Origin: Armatimonadota bacterium | GTDB lineage: Bacteria > Armatimonadota > Chthonomonadetes > Chthonomonadales > Chthonomonadaceae | Length of the DNA stretch: 64,000 nt | NCBI GenBank assembly: GCA_028871815.1 | Contig: JAGWMJ010000004.1 | Coordinates: 1 to 64,000, forward strand | Direction: 5' to 3' | Shown here: positions 25,905-34,161 of the stretch, one piece after another | How the letters are laid out: every line of letters begins with the position of its first letter | Position numbering within the stretch: position 1 is the stretch's first letter | Notes under the pieces: generated by a model | The model's database searches: none | Told to the model about the DNA's origin: nothing | The model's input: the letters and a program-made list of their open reading frames with translations, nothing else | Position numbers and translations under genes: made by a program

Positions 25905-26777
25905 ATGGCGACTATTCGGCAGATCCGGCAGCGCATCCGCGTTGCGAAGAACATTGAGCAGATCACGCGGGCGATGAAAATGGTGGCCGCGGCCCGCCTG
26001 AAACGCGCGCAAGATCGCGTTCAGCAGGCCAGGCCCTACGCCCAGTCGATGCGGGAAATGATGACCGGGCTTGCGCGGAGCGCGGGAAGCGACGTAACGC
26101 ACCCGCTGCTTGAGGTGCGTGAACCGGGCAACGTGGGCTTTCTGATCATCACGTCGGACCGGGGGCTTGCAGGCTCATACAACTCGGCGCTGCTTCGCCG
26201 CGCTACCGAGCTGCTCAACGGGTACGACCGATCTCAACTCAAGCTCTATCTGATGGGGCGAAAGGGAATACAGTTCCTCACGCCGCGCGGCTACGCTATC
26301 GAGCACACTTTTCCGATAAATGCCACGGCTCCCACCTATTCGGAAGCCCGTGATGTGATGCGCGTCATCGAGGCCGACTTCAAGAACGGGACGATCGACC
26401 GGCTGGTTCTGGTCTACACGCGTTTCGTTACGGCAATGACTCAACGCCCCACCGATTTGCTGCTGCTTCCGGTTCAGCCCGACGCGCTGGAGGGTGCCGC
26501 GGGAACCGCCGCCGCTGAGGACTATATCTATGAGCCAACTGCGGAGCAGCTTCTGCAGTCGCTGATACCGAGGTATGTAGAGGGCCAGATCTTTCAGGCG
26601 CTGCTGGAGGCCGTAGCCAGCGAGCATGGCGCCCGTATGACGGCCATGAGTTCCGCCACAGATAACGCCGGCAAAATGATTACCAACCTGACGCTCGGCC
26701 TGAACCGGGCCCGCCAGGCCGGCATAACGCGAGAGATTTCTGAGATTGTTGGCGGGGCGGAGGCGCTGAAGGGCTAG
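25905..26777 (+). CDS. atpG: ATP synthase F1 subunit gamma
   Basis: A 290-residue gamma subunit, the central rotor shaft. N-terminal helix IRQRIRVAKNIEQITRAMKM, TSDRGLAGSYNSALLR, and the C-terminal helix with ARMTAMSSATDNAGKMI and LNRARQAGITREISEIVGG are the diagnostic segments. It is separated from atpA by two unrelated genes and is followed by dapF rather than by atpD. AGGA lies seven bases before the ATG. Confidence 0.96.
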   Translation: MATIRQIRQRIRVAKNIEQITRAMKMVAAARLKRAQDRVQQARPYAQSMREMMTGLARSAGSDVTHPLLEVREPGNVGFLIITSDRGLAGSYNSALLRRATELLNGYDRSQLKLYLMGRKGIQFLTPRGYAIEHTFPINATAPTYSEARDVMRVIEADFKNGTIDRLVLVYTRFVTAMTQRPTDLLLLPVQPDALEGAAGTAAAEDYIYEPTAEQLLQSLIPRYVEGQIFQALLEAVASEHGARMTAMSSATDNAGKMITNLTLGLNRARQAGITREISEIVGGAEALKG

Positions 26778-26804
26778 CCCGGGCGCCGTGGCTCTATAAA
26801 TCGA

Positions 26805-27695
26805 ATGGATGCCGAGCTGCGATTTGTAAAGATGCAGGGCGTCGGCAACGACTTTGTGCTGATCGACGCTCGCGTCGCTCCAGCCGCCGACTGGCCGGCA
26901 CTGGCCGTGGAACTGTGCCGTCGCCGATTCTCGGTAGGCGCGGACGGTCTGCTGGTTGTGGATCGTTCCGAGGTTGCCGATGCCATGATGCGCATGTACA
27001 ACCCGGATGGCTCACCAGACGTTTGCGGCAATGGAATGCGGTGCGTGGCGCGATGGCTCACCGAGAGTTGCGGCTACACCGCACCGGCACTAGCGCTGGA
27101 AACGTTTAATGGCGTCCACCAGATTACTGTTGAACCGGACGCCGCCGGCCGATCAGCCGGTTTTACCGTGAACATGGGCCCGCCTGCGCTGCACCCGAAT
27201 GCCATCCCGATGGTTGCCCCCGGCGATACAGTCTGTGACTTTCCGCTGGAGCTTGCCGACGCGCCAAACGGATTCTCACGCTTGCCGGTTACGTGCGTTT
27301 CCACGGGATCGACCCATGCAGTCACGTTTGCGCCATTGCCCGGTTCGGACCTGGAGTTCGAGCGTATTGCATCCTGCGTGGAGCACCACCACCGGTTTCC
27401 AGAGCGCACCAGTTTGATGTGGGCCAGGCAGGCGGAGGATGGTGCGCTTGCGATCCGCATCTGGGAGCGTGGGGCGGGAGAAACACTGGGCTGTGGAACC
27501 GGCGCGTGCGCCACAGCCGTGGCCGCGGTGATGCACGGAACTGCGCAGCGCGATTCGCCGGTGCGGGTCCGAAGCGCCGGTGGCGAGCTGGTGGTAACCT
27601 GGCAGAGCGACGGTGACATACTCATGAGCGGCCCTGCCGAGATCGTATATTCCGGTTCATGGGCCGGCGACAGCACGGCGGAGGTAATGGCATGA
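26805..27695 (+). CDS. dapF: Diaminopimelate epimerase
   Basis: A 296-residue epimerase converting LL- to meso-diaminopimelate for lysine and peptidoglycan. The two catalytic cysteines lie in DVCGNGMRC (near residue 73) and in ETLGCGTGACA (near 229). FVKMQGVGNDFVLID opens the first half-domain. The stop overlaps the next ATG (ATGA). Its presence indicates meso-DAP-type metabolism. It sits directly after atpG and may be co-transcribed with the ATP synthase genes. Confidence 0.95.
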   Translation: MDAELRFVKMQGVGNDFVLIDARVAPAADWPALAVELCRRRFSVGADGLLVVDRSEVADAMMRMYNPDGSPDVCGNGMRCVARWLTESCGYTAPALALETFNGVHQITVEPDAAGRSAGFTVNMGPPALHPNAIPMVAPGDTVCDFPLELADAPNGFSRLPVTCVSTGSTHAVTFAPLPGSDLEFERIASCVEHHHRFPERTSLMWARQAEDGALAIRIWERGAGETLGCGTGACATAVAAVMHGTAQRDSPVRVRSAGGELVVTWQSDGDILMSGPAEIVYSGSWAGDSTAEVMA

Positions 27696-27955
27696 AGGCG
27701 GTATTTGAAGGCATGCGGCCCGGCGAGCCGATGATGAAGGATGAAGATGGGCGGCGGATAGCCGTAACGCTGCGGCTGGTGCCGGAAACGCCGGACGAGG
27801 TTGCCGAGCTGAAAAAGTTCTGCACCCTCACTGAGGCGTTTACTTTTGTTATCGACGAGGAGTTTCGCTTCAATCAGGCGCACATTGCGCCGGTGTATGG
27901 CGAGCGCCTCTACCCGGTAGTAGCCCGTCGCGCGTCGCTGTTGGAAGACCTTTGA
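27692..27955 (+). CDS. Small protein coupled to dapF
   Basis: An 87-residue acidic, soluble protein starting MKAVFEGMRPGEP at 27692, with 4-base overlaps to both dapF upstream and the GHL10-type gene downstream. No family is recognised. The composition (LRLVPETPDEVAELKKF) suggests a small alpha/beta fold. Translational coupling on both sides implies dosage linkage with DapF. Confidence 0.7.
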   Translation: MKAVFEGMRPGEPMMKDEDGRRIAVTLRLVPETPDEVAELKKFCTLTEAFTFVIDEEFRFNQAHIAPVYGERLYPVVARRASLLEDL

Positions 27956-29727
27956 CGCGACTATCACTTGCTCTATTTGCCGCAGTACTGTGTGCATCGG
28001 CGCCACAGGCTTGTAGCGGCCAGTCGGTTACCGACCTGGCGCGTGGCGTATCGGCCGGCCTGGGCTTACAGGGCCGTGTGATGTGGGTGGATGGTACGGC
28101 CAACCTTTTTCGCACCGACCCGGCCAGTCCCGGGGGGTACCGCAACTACACGACCACCGAGGCCGGTGTGGCGCATGTGGTGGCAGAGTGCAAGGCGGCG
28201 CACGTAAACACGCTGGTGGTGGATGTGAAGCCGCTAGCGGGCGAGGTGCTTTACAACAGCCGGATTGCACCGCGCATGACGCAGTGGCTGGGTAGACCGG
28301 TCCCCGATTTTGACGTGCTGGCGGCATTTGTCAAACTGGGTCACGCTGCCGGTATGGCCGTGGATGCTTCGGTGAACATCCTCAGCGAGGGGCACAAGTA
28401 CTTCAGTGTGGGACCGGCCTATTCCCACCCGGAATGGCAGAGCATGGTCTACACCGTGGACCGCGGATTGATCGCGGCGAATGGCTCACGCCTGAAGCTG
28501 CGCGTTCCGAACGAGCCGACAAACCCTGCTCGGCCCGTTGTAGTCTCGGATACCACGACGATTCTCGGCGAAGAGGGCCCGAATGCCATGGTTGGTCTGG
28601 AGACGCCGGAGCGGCAACAGACCGATGTAACTGCTCAATCCGCCATGCAGCCCGGCGCCCAGTTGAACGTTGTGATGGATGCGCAAAACCGTGTGGATGG
28701 CGTGGTGGACAGCGCTCTCCTGGGCGATGACCCTCTGGTTGCGCCCGATGGCGGCCACATTGTGCCGGTAACCCGGCCGGGTGACGTGGCCTGGGTATCG
28801 CGGAACGTTCATCCGGGCGATCCGATGCGATTCGATGTGGAAACTGCGATTGTGCCGATATCTCAGGCTCCGAGCGAAAAGGTGGCCGATTTCGTGAACC
28901 CGCTCATTCCCGCGGTGAGGAGCTACGAGTTGGGGATGGTACGCGAGATTGCGCAGAACTATGCGGTCGACGGCATCGTTGTGGACCGCTTGAGGTACAG
29001 CAATCTTTACAATGACTTCAGTCCGGTGACGCGAGCGGCATTCGAGGCGTGGTTAGGTCGGCCGGTATCGCAGTGGCCGGAGGATGTGTATTCGTTTTCA
29101 TCTGTACCCGGCAACCCGATAGTGCGCGGACCACTTTTCAAGCAGTGGCTGCAGTTTCGGGCACACGTGATTCAGGGCTTCGTGGCCGACCTTGCCCAGA
29201 CGGTGCACACGGCGCGCCCCGGGGCCTCGTTGGGTACCTACGTGGGATCGTGGTATCCGGATTACTACCAGGTTGGCGTGAACTGGGGTAGCCCGCGAAC
29301 GGCGCTCCGGTACCCGTGGTTCACGGCCGCCTACCCGGAAACCGGATATGCCGAGTACTTCAACTGGGTCTCAACCGGATGCTACTACCCGGTGGCCACG
29401 CCATCGGAAGCCCAGCGACTGGGGCGCAGCCAGGGCGCCACTGTGGAAGCGGCGGCGCGACTTTCGAGCAATGCCGTGGCAGACGGGGCATGGGTTTACG
29501 CAGGCATCTTTGCCAAGGATTACAAGGGTCACCCCGGCGAGTTTGTTCGGGCGCTGAACGCGGCGGCCACGCAAAGCGAAGGCTGGATGGTTTTTGATCT
29601 CTCTTACATCGACCGGTACCACTGGTGGCCGCTGCTCGACGCTGCATCCGGCGCCGATGTATCGCCGCCGGACCGCACAAGCGGCCTCTTGAGCAAAGTG
29701 CGATCCATTCGTGATGGCGCCGGGTGA
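27952..29727 (+). CDS. Secreted family-10-like glycosidase (GHL10/DUF187 type)
   Basis: A 591-residue exported protein. Residues 1-24 are a signal peptide ending near CSGQS. A TIM-barrel glycosidase-like domain follows: GVAHVVAECKAAHVNTLVVD, then VKPLAGEVLYNSRIAP, LAAFVKLGHAAGMAVDASVN and the DGIVVDRLRYSN segment that carries the putative catalytic Asp. Near the C-terminus WVYAGIFAKDYKGHPGE continues the barrel. Relatives (YngK/DUF187) act on cell-wall or extracellular glycans. The start is a TTG that overlaps the preceding stop. It probably processes peptidoglycan together with the next gene. Confidence 0.8.
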   Translation: MTRLSLALFAAVLCASAPQACSGQSVTDLARGVSAGLGLQGRVMWVDGTANLFRTDPASPGGYRNYTTTEAGVAHVVAECKAAHVNTLVVDVKPLAGEVLYNSRIAPRMTQWLGRPVPDFDVLAAFVKLGHAAGMAVDASVNILSEGHKYFSVGPAYSHPEWQSMVYTVDRGLIAANGSRLKLRVPNEPTNPARPVVVSDTTTILGEEGPNAMVGLETPERQQTDVTAQSAMQPGAQLNVVMDAQNRVDGVVDSALLGDDPLVAPDGGHIVPVTRPGDVAWVSRNVHPGDPMRFDVETAIVPISQAPSEKVADFVNPLIPAVRSYELGMVREIAQNYAVDGIVVDRLRYSNLYNDFSPVTRAAFEAWLGRPVSQWPEDVYSFSSVPGNPIVRGPLFKQWLQFRAHVIQGFVADLAQTVHTARPGASLGTYVGSWYPDYYQVGVNWGSPRTALRYPWFTAAYPETGYAEYFNWVSTGCYYPVATPSEAQRLGRSQGATVEAAARLSSNAVADGAWVYAGIFAKDYKGHPGEFVRALNAAATQSEGWMVFDLSYIDRYHWWPLLDAASGADVSPPDRTSGLLSKVRSIRDGAG

Positions 29728-30967
29728 ATCGGGCGGCGGGCGCCGCTTCAGCCGACGCGGGCTTCTTGGCGCAGCATGCGCCTGGCTGCCGGCACGCGCG
29801 GCCGCAACAGGCACAGTACTGCCCGGCCTGGAAGTGGCTCGCCAAATGGACTTCCGTGACCTGGCGGGAAGTTCGATCGGGCTGATTACCAATCCCACCG
29901 GCATAGCACCCGACGGCGCCAGTGGCATCGACCTGCTTGCGAAAGCGTCCAATGTGCATCTGAAGGCGCTGTTTGGGCCCGAACACGGCCTGCGTGGAAC
30001 AGCCGGCGCCGGTGCAGCCGTGAAGAACGGACGCGACGTTCGTACAGGCCTCCCAATCTACTCTCTTTACGGCGTAACGCGAAGGCCTTCGCCGGAGATG
30101 TTGAAGGGTATTGACACCATTGTTTACGACATTCAGGACGTTGGGTCGCGTTCCTACACCTTCATCAGCACAATGGGTTTGGCCATGCAGACCGCCGCGC
30201 AACACCGCCTTCGCTTTGTGGTGCTGGACCGGCCATCGCCTGCGGGCGCCAATCGGATCGAGGGAAACATACCGGGCCCGCAGTACCACAGCTTTGTAGG
30301 CAGTTACCCGATACCGTACTGCTACGGCCTTACCGTTGGCGAACTCGCCCGGATGATCAACGGGAGTGGGTGGATGGGCGACCCCTGTCACCTGCAGGTG
30401 ATCCCGATGGAGGGTTACAACCGGCGGATGTTCTGGCGCGATACCCATCTACCGTGGCGCCCCACTAGCCCGCACATCCCAACGCCGGAGGCCGCGTGGG
30501 GCTACGCGGCCACCGGCATCATGGGCGAGTTACCCGGGTTGAGCATCGGGATCGATACGCCGGATGAGTTTCTGGTTGCCGGCCGCAGCGATATCGACTC
30601 GACGCGTTTTGCAGACGCTCTCAATGCCAGGGCTCTGCCTGGCGTACGCTTCCTGCCGTTTCAGTGGCGCGTTCCCGGATCCGGCAGCGGCGCTGTGGAC
30701 TGCGGAGTTCGAATCAGGATTGATGACCCGGCATCGGCGCAGTTGACGCGCATCAACTTTGAGCTGATGGTAACCGCACGGCGTTTAGTCCCGCATATCG
30801 CATTTTTCGCCAGAGCCGATCAGGAGCGGATGTTTGACATGGTTTGTGGCACCGACGTGGTTCGCCGCCGCTTCCAGGCCGGGGCAGACTCGGCGGAAAT
30901 ATGGGCTGCCTGGAATACAGCTTCATCCTTCGCGGCTCAGCGCAAGCCGTGGCTTCTTTATGCTTAG
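29714..30967 (+). CDS. Exo-beta-N-acetylmuramidase NamZ-like (DUF1343)
   Basis: A 417-residue protein of the DUF1343 family, whose Bacillus member NamZ releases terminal MurNAc from peptidoglycan. The N-terminus carries a twin-arginine-like signal (RRFSRRGLLGAACAWLPARA). Family motifs include GLITNPTGI, KALFGPEHGLRG, LPIYSLYG, DTIVYDIQDVGSRSYTFIST, LDRPSP and HIPTPEAAWGY. ATG 29714 overlaps the end of the GHL10-type gene by 14 bases. Together with dapF this suggests a peptidoglycan turnover unit. Confidence 0.9.
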   Translation: MAPGESGGGRRFSRRGLLGAACAWLPARAAATGTVLPGLEVARQMDFRDLAGSSIGLITNPTGIAPDGASGIDLLAKASNVHLKALFGPEHGLRGTAGAGAAVKNGRDVRTGLPIYSLYGVTRRPSPEMLKGIDTIVYDIQDVGSRSYTFISTMGLAMQTAAQHRLRFVVLDRPSPAGANRIEGNIPGPQYHSFVGSYPIPYCYGLTVGELARMINGSGWMGDPCHLQVIPMEGYNRRMFWRDTHLPWRPTSPHIPTPEAAWGYAATGIMGELPGLSIGIDTPDEFLVAGRSDIDSTRFADALNARALPGVRFLPFQWRVPGSGSGAVDCGVRIRIDDPASAQLTRINFELMVTARRLVPHIAFFARADQERMFDMVCGTDVVRRRFQAGADSAEIWAAWNTASSFAAQRKPWLLYA

Positions 30968-31039
30968 CTGCGCCGGACGCGGGCGATTTGTTCACTTCGG
31001 CTTCAAACTCTGAGGGCGAAAAAAGCCTCACCACTGGCC

Positions 31040-31068
31040 TTGACATCCGGCGCCGGGTAACGTATCAT
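31040..31068 (+). promoter_or_regulatory. Near-consensus sigma70 promoter of the candidate RNA
   Basis: TTGACA (31040-31045, 6/6), a 17-base spacer and TATCAT (31063-31068, 5/6). The start of transcription would be near 31075. No convincing gene follows on this strand. Confidence 0.75.
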
Positions 31069-31074
31069 GACCCG

Positions 31075-31477
31075 GAACGTAGAAAGAGGTGGGTGCTCGG
31101 AACGCGGAGCGGTCTGCGGACCGTGGGCCGCGGAACCTAATAATCTGGATAGCCCGGAGGTTCAAGATGGACGAAAACACGATAGTCATCTTGAGGTTGC
31201 CGCGCTGGAAAGGGAGGTAGGGTATAACGCCACCGGACAGTTTTGGATGGGCCAGACGCTGACGCGACAAAGGCAGTAGGATCGCAACCCACCGCATAGA
31301 CTGGTTATGCGGAGTGCGAGCGAAACGCTAAAGCGCGGCGTAAAAGCGCAAACTGTAAGACCATATCCGCCTCAGTGTCGTTCGCCGGTGATGATGGCGC
31401 CCCGGGTTGGGGATGCCCAGCAGCCGGCGGGGCCAATAGAATTCAACAAGCCTTCCGCAATTGCGGAGGGCTTGTTG
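31075..31477 (+). ncRNA. Candidate stand-alone structured RNA, about 400 nt
   Basis: The interval between a strong promoter and a 15-bp hairpin contains no credible protein gene but many strong stems. These include CGCGG/CCGCG enclosing GGTC-TGCG-GACC near 31100-31132, GAACCT/AGGTTC (about 31133-31163), CAAGATG/CATCTTG (about 31163-31193), and CGCA/TGCG stacked on CCGCATA/TATGCGG (about 31283-31318). A 17-codon frame with GGAGG six bases before its ATG (31167-31220) lies inside, and could be chance or a small peptide. I looked for landmarks of RNase P RNA, tmRNA, SRP RNA, 5S and the common riboswitches and saw none. Both ends are estimates. Confidence 0.5.
31444..31477. terminator. Strong 15-bp hairpin, probable bidirectional terminator
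   Basis: CAACAAGCCTTCCGC (31444-31458), loop AATT, GCGGAGGGCTTGTTG (31463-31477): 15 pairs with a single G-U. It lies between the plus-strand candidate RNA and the 3' end of the minus-strand gene at 31516. It can serve both, although neither side has a long U-tract. Confidence 0.75.
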
Positions 31478-31515
31478 CTGTGTGAGCCAACATCAATTCA
31501 AATCTCGCTCCGTGG

Positions 31516-31824
31516 TCACGAGCCGATTCGCTTCCGTGCCGGCCGGCTTGCTGCTCGCACCAACTCCTCGGGCTGCGAAGTGGCCGCGGCGCCCGCGGCG
31601 GGACGCAACAGCATATCGGAGCTTGCGTCGTGCGCGCCCGTCCAGAGGTGGTCGGGATCCGGATAGAACGAGATGACCGGCTGCGGCGCCGTGCTGCGCG
31701 AATTCAGCGCCGCCACCAACCAGCCGCCGGGTACCGGCGACCTCCATACATTCAGCCGGTATGTGTGCGCACGTGGCAAGCCGGTTTCCACTAAATCCTG
31801 CGGACCCAGGAACTGCCACTTCAT
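31516..31824 (-). CDS. Small protein of unknown function
   Basis: A 102-residue soluble protein with GGAGG seven bases before the ATG, which supports expression. The N-terminal half (MKWQFLGPQDLVETGLPRAH, then VPGGWLVAALNSRS, FYPDPDHLW) has regular strand-like spacing and several Trp/Pro residues; the last 30 residues are low complexity. No family is recognised. It ends facing the candidate RNA. Confidence 0.65.
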   Translation of the reverse strand: MKWQFLGPQDLVETGLPRAHTYRLNVWRSPVPGGWLVAALNSRSTAPQPVISFYPDPDHLWTGAHDASSDMLLRPAAGAAATSQPEELVRAASRPARKRIGS

Positions 31825-32195
31825 GCGTTTGCCTCCGGCAATAGCGACGTGTTGGTTTGGCGGCTGGTTTCGGCGAGGCAGCGTTGACCGCAGGCGAGGT
31901 GCAATGTCACGCCCGCCGCATCGGTTCGTTCCTACCTATAGCCGGCGGACCAATGGCGGTTGGACCGTGCGAGGATCCGCCCGGCGAGGAATTGAACAGC
32001 GTGGTGTCGGCGGACGGTCTGCGGGGCGCTGCAGACCGTTACGGCGGCAACGCGATGCGGGGAGGCCGAGGCGGATCGGCCTCCCCGCGCATGGCGCTCG
32101 GCCCCGCCGCTCCACCAAAACGGACCGCGGCGGGGCCATCATTTGCCGCCTGCGATCCGTTACGCCTCGATGAACGCGATTCCTGCCGAAGGAAG
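31825..32195. other. Intergenic region with two strong inverted repeats
   Basis: No gene is seen in these 370 bases. GGGGAGGCCGA (32059-32069) and TCGGCCTCCCC (32076-32086) form an 11-bp stem. GGCCCCGCCG (32100-32109) and CGGCGGGGCC (32128-32137) form a 10-bp stem. Both lie downstream of accA and probably end that transcript. Confidence 0.55.
32100..32137 (-). terminator. Probable accDA terminator hairpin
   Basis: A perfect 10-bp GC-only stem with an 18-base loop, about 60 bases after the accA stop on the minus strand. No U-tract is present, so the role is inferred from position. Confidence 0.4.
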
Positions 32196-33200
32196 TCAGG
32201 CCGGCGGATCGATTTCAGACTCGGTCCAGCGACCCATCGCCCGGAACTTTGCGTACCGCATCGCGGGCAGGTCAGACGGTTGGACTGCGAACAACTCCTT
32301 CAGGCGTCGCTCAAGCGCTTCGCCCAGCGTGTCGGCAGCTCCCTGAGGATCGCGGTGCGCACCTCCAAGTGGCTCGGGAATCACTTCATCCACCAGGCCG
32401 TATGCCATGGCATCCGCAGCCGTTAGATGCAGCGCGGCGGCAGCCTCGGCCGCGCGTCCACGGTCGTTCCAGAGTATTGCCGCGCAACCTTCGGGTGGGA
32501 TCACCGAGTACACGGCGTGCTGCAGCATCAGGACGCGGTCGCCAAGAGCGATGCCAAGTGCGCCGCCGCTGCCGCCCTCACCGATGACAGCTACCACGAT
32601 TGGAGTCTGCAGAGTAGACATTTCGCGCAGCGAAACCGCAATGGTTGTGCTTATGCCTTCCTCTTCAGCCATCAGGTTGGCTTCGGCGGCCGGAGTATCC
32701 ACCAGCGTGATGATAGGACGCCTGAACTTCTCCGCCAGCTGCATCAGGCGCAGCGCTTTCCGAAATCCGGCTGGACGTGCGCTGCCGAAGTTACGCAGCT
32801 GCCGTTCGCGCAGGTCTCTGCCCTTCTGGTGCCCGATAACAACCACAGGTGCGCCGCGAAACCTGGCAAGCCCGCCCACGATCGCCTGGTCGTCGGCATT
32901 TGTTCTATCGCCGCGCAGCTCCACGAAGTCGGTGAACAACAATCGGATATAGTCCAGCGAGTATGGCCTGTCGCGATGGCGAGCCATCTGGACTTCGTCC
33001 CACGGCGTGAGTTGCTCAAAAATCTGCTGCAGCATCTCGCGCCGGCGCTCTTCAACGCGGGCGATCTCTGCGTCGACGTCCGTGCCCTGTGCAGCAGCAT
33101 TGTTCCGCGCTTCCGGGTCGCTGGCGACGCGCTTCAACTCGGCGATCAGGTCGTCCAGCTCGGCGATCGGCTGCTCAAACTCGAGCGGGTTACTAGCCAT
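32196..33200 (-). CDS. accA: Acetyl-CoA carboxylase carboxyltransferase subunit alpha
   Basis: A 334-residue AccA, half of the carboxyltransferase making malonyl-CoA for fatty-acid synthesis. An N-terminal coiled coil (FEQPIAELDDLIAELKRV) precedes the crotonase-like core with RPYSLDYIRLLF, RGDRTNADDQAIVGGLAR, DTPAAEANLMAEEEG, GEGGSGGALGIALGDRVLM and VIPPEGCAAILW. The ATG at 33200 lies within the last codons of accD, an 8-base overlap that ensures equal production of the two partners. Confidence 0.96.
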   Translation of the reverse strand: MASNPLEFEQPIAELDDLIAELKRVASDPEARNNAAAQGTDVDAEIARVEERRREMLQQIFEQLTPWDEVQMARHRDRPYSLDYIRLLFTDFVELRGDRTNADDQAIVGGLARFRGAPVVVIGHQKGRDLRERQLRNFGSARPAGFRKALRLMQLAEKFRRPIITLVDTPAAEANLMAEEEGISTTIAVSLREMSTLQTPIVVAVIGEGGSGGALGIALGDRVLMLQHAVYSVIPPEGCAAILWNDRGRAAEAAAALHLTAADAMAYGLVDEVIPEPLGGAHRDPQGAADTLGEALERRLKELFAVQPSDLPAMRYAKFRAMGRWTESEIDPPA

Positions 33201-34038
33201 CTGGAGCGGCTTCCGTAAGGAGCGCGAGCACTGTTGCAAGAGTGGCGCGAAGCTCTTTCCGCGGCACGATGCGGTCGATCATCCCACACCGGCTTTGAAA
33301 GTCGGGACGCTGAAAGTCTGGCGGCAGCTTCACGCCAACATCCTGGTTACCCACCCGAAGCCCAGCAAAGCCGATCACGGCGCCCGGCTCGGCAAAGATG
33401 ATGTCGCCTAGCGAAGCATACGACGCGTAGACACCGGCGGTGGTGGGGTCGGTAAGCACCACAATGTACGGAACACGCGCCCGGGCCAGTTTGGCTACCG
33501 CTGCGCTGGTCTTCGCCATCTGCATCAGTGAATGCAGACCCTCCTGCATCCGCGCACCGCCAGATGCTGTAAAGAGCACCACCGGCTTGTGGTTGTCGGC
33601 GCCACGCTCCATCGCGCGCACCAGTTTCTCTCCGGCCACGCCGCCCATCGAGCCGCCCATGAACGCAAAGTCTGAGGCTCCGGCGATCACGGGGATCCCC
33701 TCGATCTCGCCCACGCCCGTGACGATGCCGTCGTTGAGGCCCGTTCGTTCGGCTCCGCGCGCCAGCTTGGAGGCGTAGTCTGGGAAGGCGAGGGTATCAA
33801 CCGAGCGCAACCCGGCGTCCGTTTCGGTAAAGGTGCCCTCATCCAGCGTCATTCCCAGGCGTTCGTACGCTGGAAGCCTGTAATGATAATCACACTTTGG
33901 ACAAACGCGAAGATTTCGCTCGATGTCCTTCGTGAAGACGATGTCGTCACACGAAGGACATTTGGTCCAAAGACCTTCCGGCACCGAGACATCGGACGTC
34001 CGTCCCGGATCGCGGTGAAACCATCGCTTGTGATTCAT
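33193..34038 (-). CDS. accD: Acetyl-CoA carboxylase carboxyltransferase subunit beta
   Basis: A 281-residue AccD. The N-terminal zinc ribbon has CPSCDD and CPKCDY, followed by the carboxyltransferase core (GGSMGGVAGEKLVRAMERG, FTASGGARMQEGLHSLMQMA, PTTAGVYASYASLGD, GFAGLRV). It binds AccA to form the active alpha2beta2 transferase. It is divergent from pheA, with a shared 120-base upstream region. The biotin ligase birA lies 19 kb away in the same window. Confidence 0.96.
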   Translation of the reverse strand: MNHKRWFHRDPGRTSDVSVPEGLWTKCPSCDDIVFTKDIERNLRVCPKCDYHYRLPAYERLGMTLDEGTFTETDAGLRSVDTLAFPDYASKLARGAERTGLNDGIVTGVGEIEGIPVIAGASDFAFMGGSMGGVAGEKLVRAMERGADNHKPVVLFTASGGARMQEGLHSLMQMAKTSAAVAKLARARVPYIVVLTDPTTAGVYASYASLGDIIFAEPGAVIGFAGLRVGNQDVGVKLPPDFQRPDFQSRCGMIDRIVPRKELRATLATVLALLTEAAPDG

Positions 34039-34116
34039 AGGGCGGGCCTTGTGCGCTCGCTAGGCGGTATCAGCCGGTTTGGTGCGCAGGAAACGCCCGC
34101 CTCTGCGGGGAAATTA

Positions 34117-34144
34117 CGCCGTACCGACTCTTGCCGGTACGGCG
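34117..34144. repeat. Inverted repeat between accD and pheA
   Basis: CGCCGTACC (34117-34125) and GGTACGGCG (34136-34144) form a perfect 9-bp stem in the shared upstream region, 17 bases before the pheA ATG. It may be a binding site or a leader structure for pheA. Confidence 0.4.
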
Positions 34145-34161
34145 CAGGAAAGTGACTAGCG

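Noticed and set aside
29360-30448. 362-codon minus-strand open frame
   Set aside because: Antisense to the GHL10-type and NamZ genes, whose motifs are unambiguous.
31075-31477. RNase P RNA, tmRNA, SRP RNA or 6S RNA identity for the candidate RNA
   Set aside because: No GAGGAAAGTCC block, no tRNA-like ends with CCA, no GGTCAGG/GGAAGGAAGCAGCC loop, and no single long bulged duplex could be seen by eye. A covariance search is still needed.
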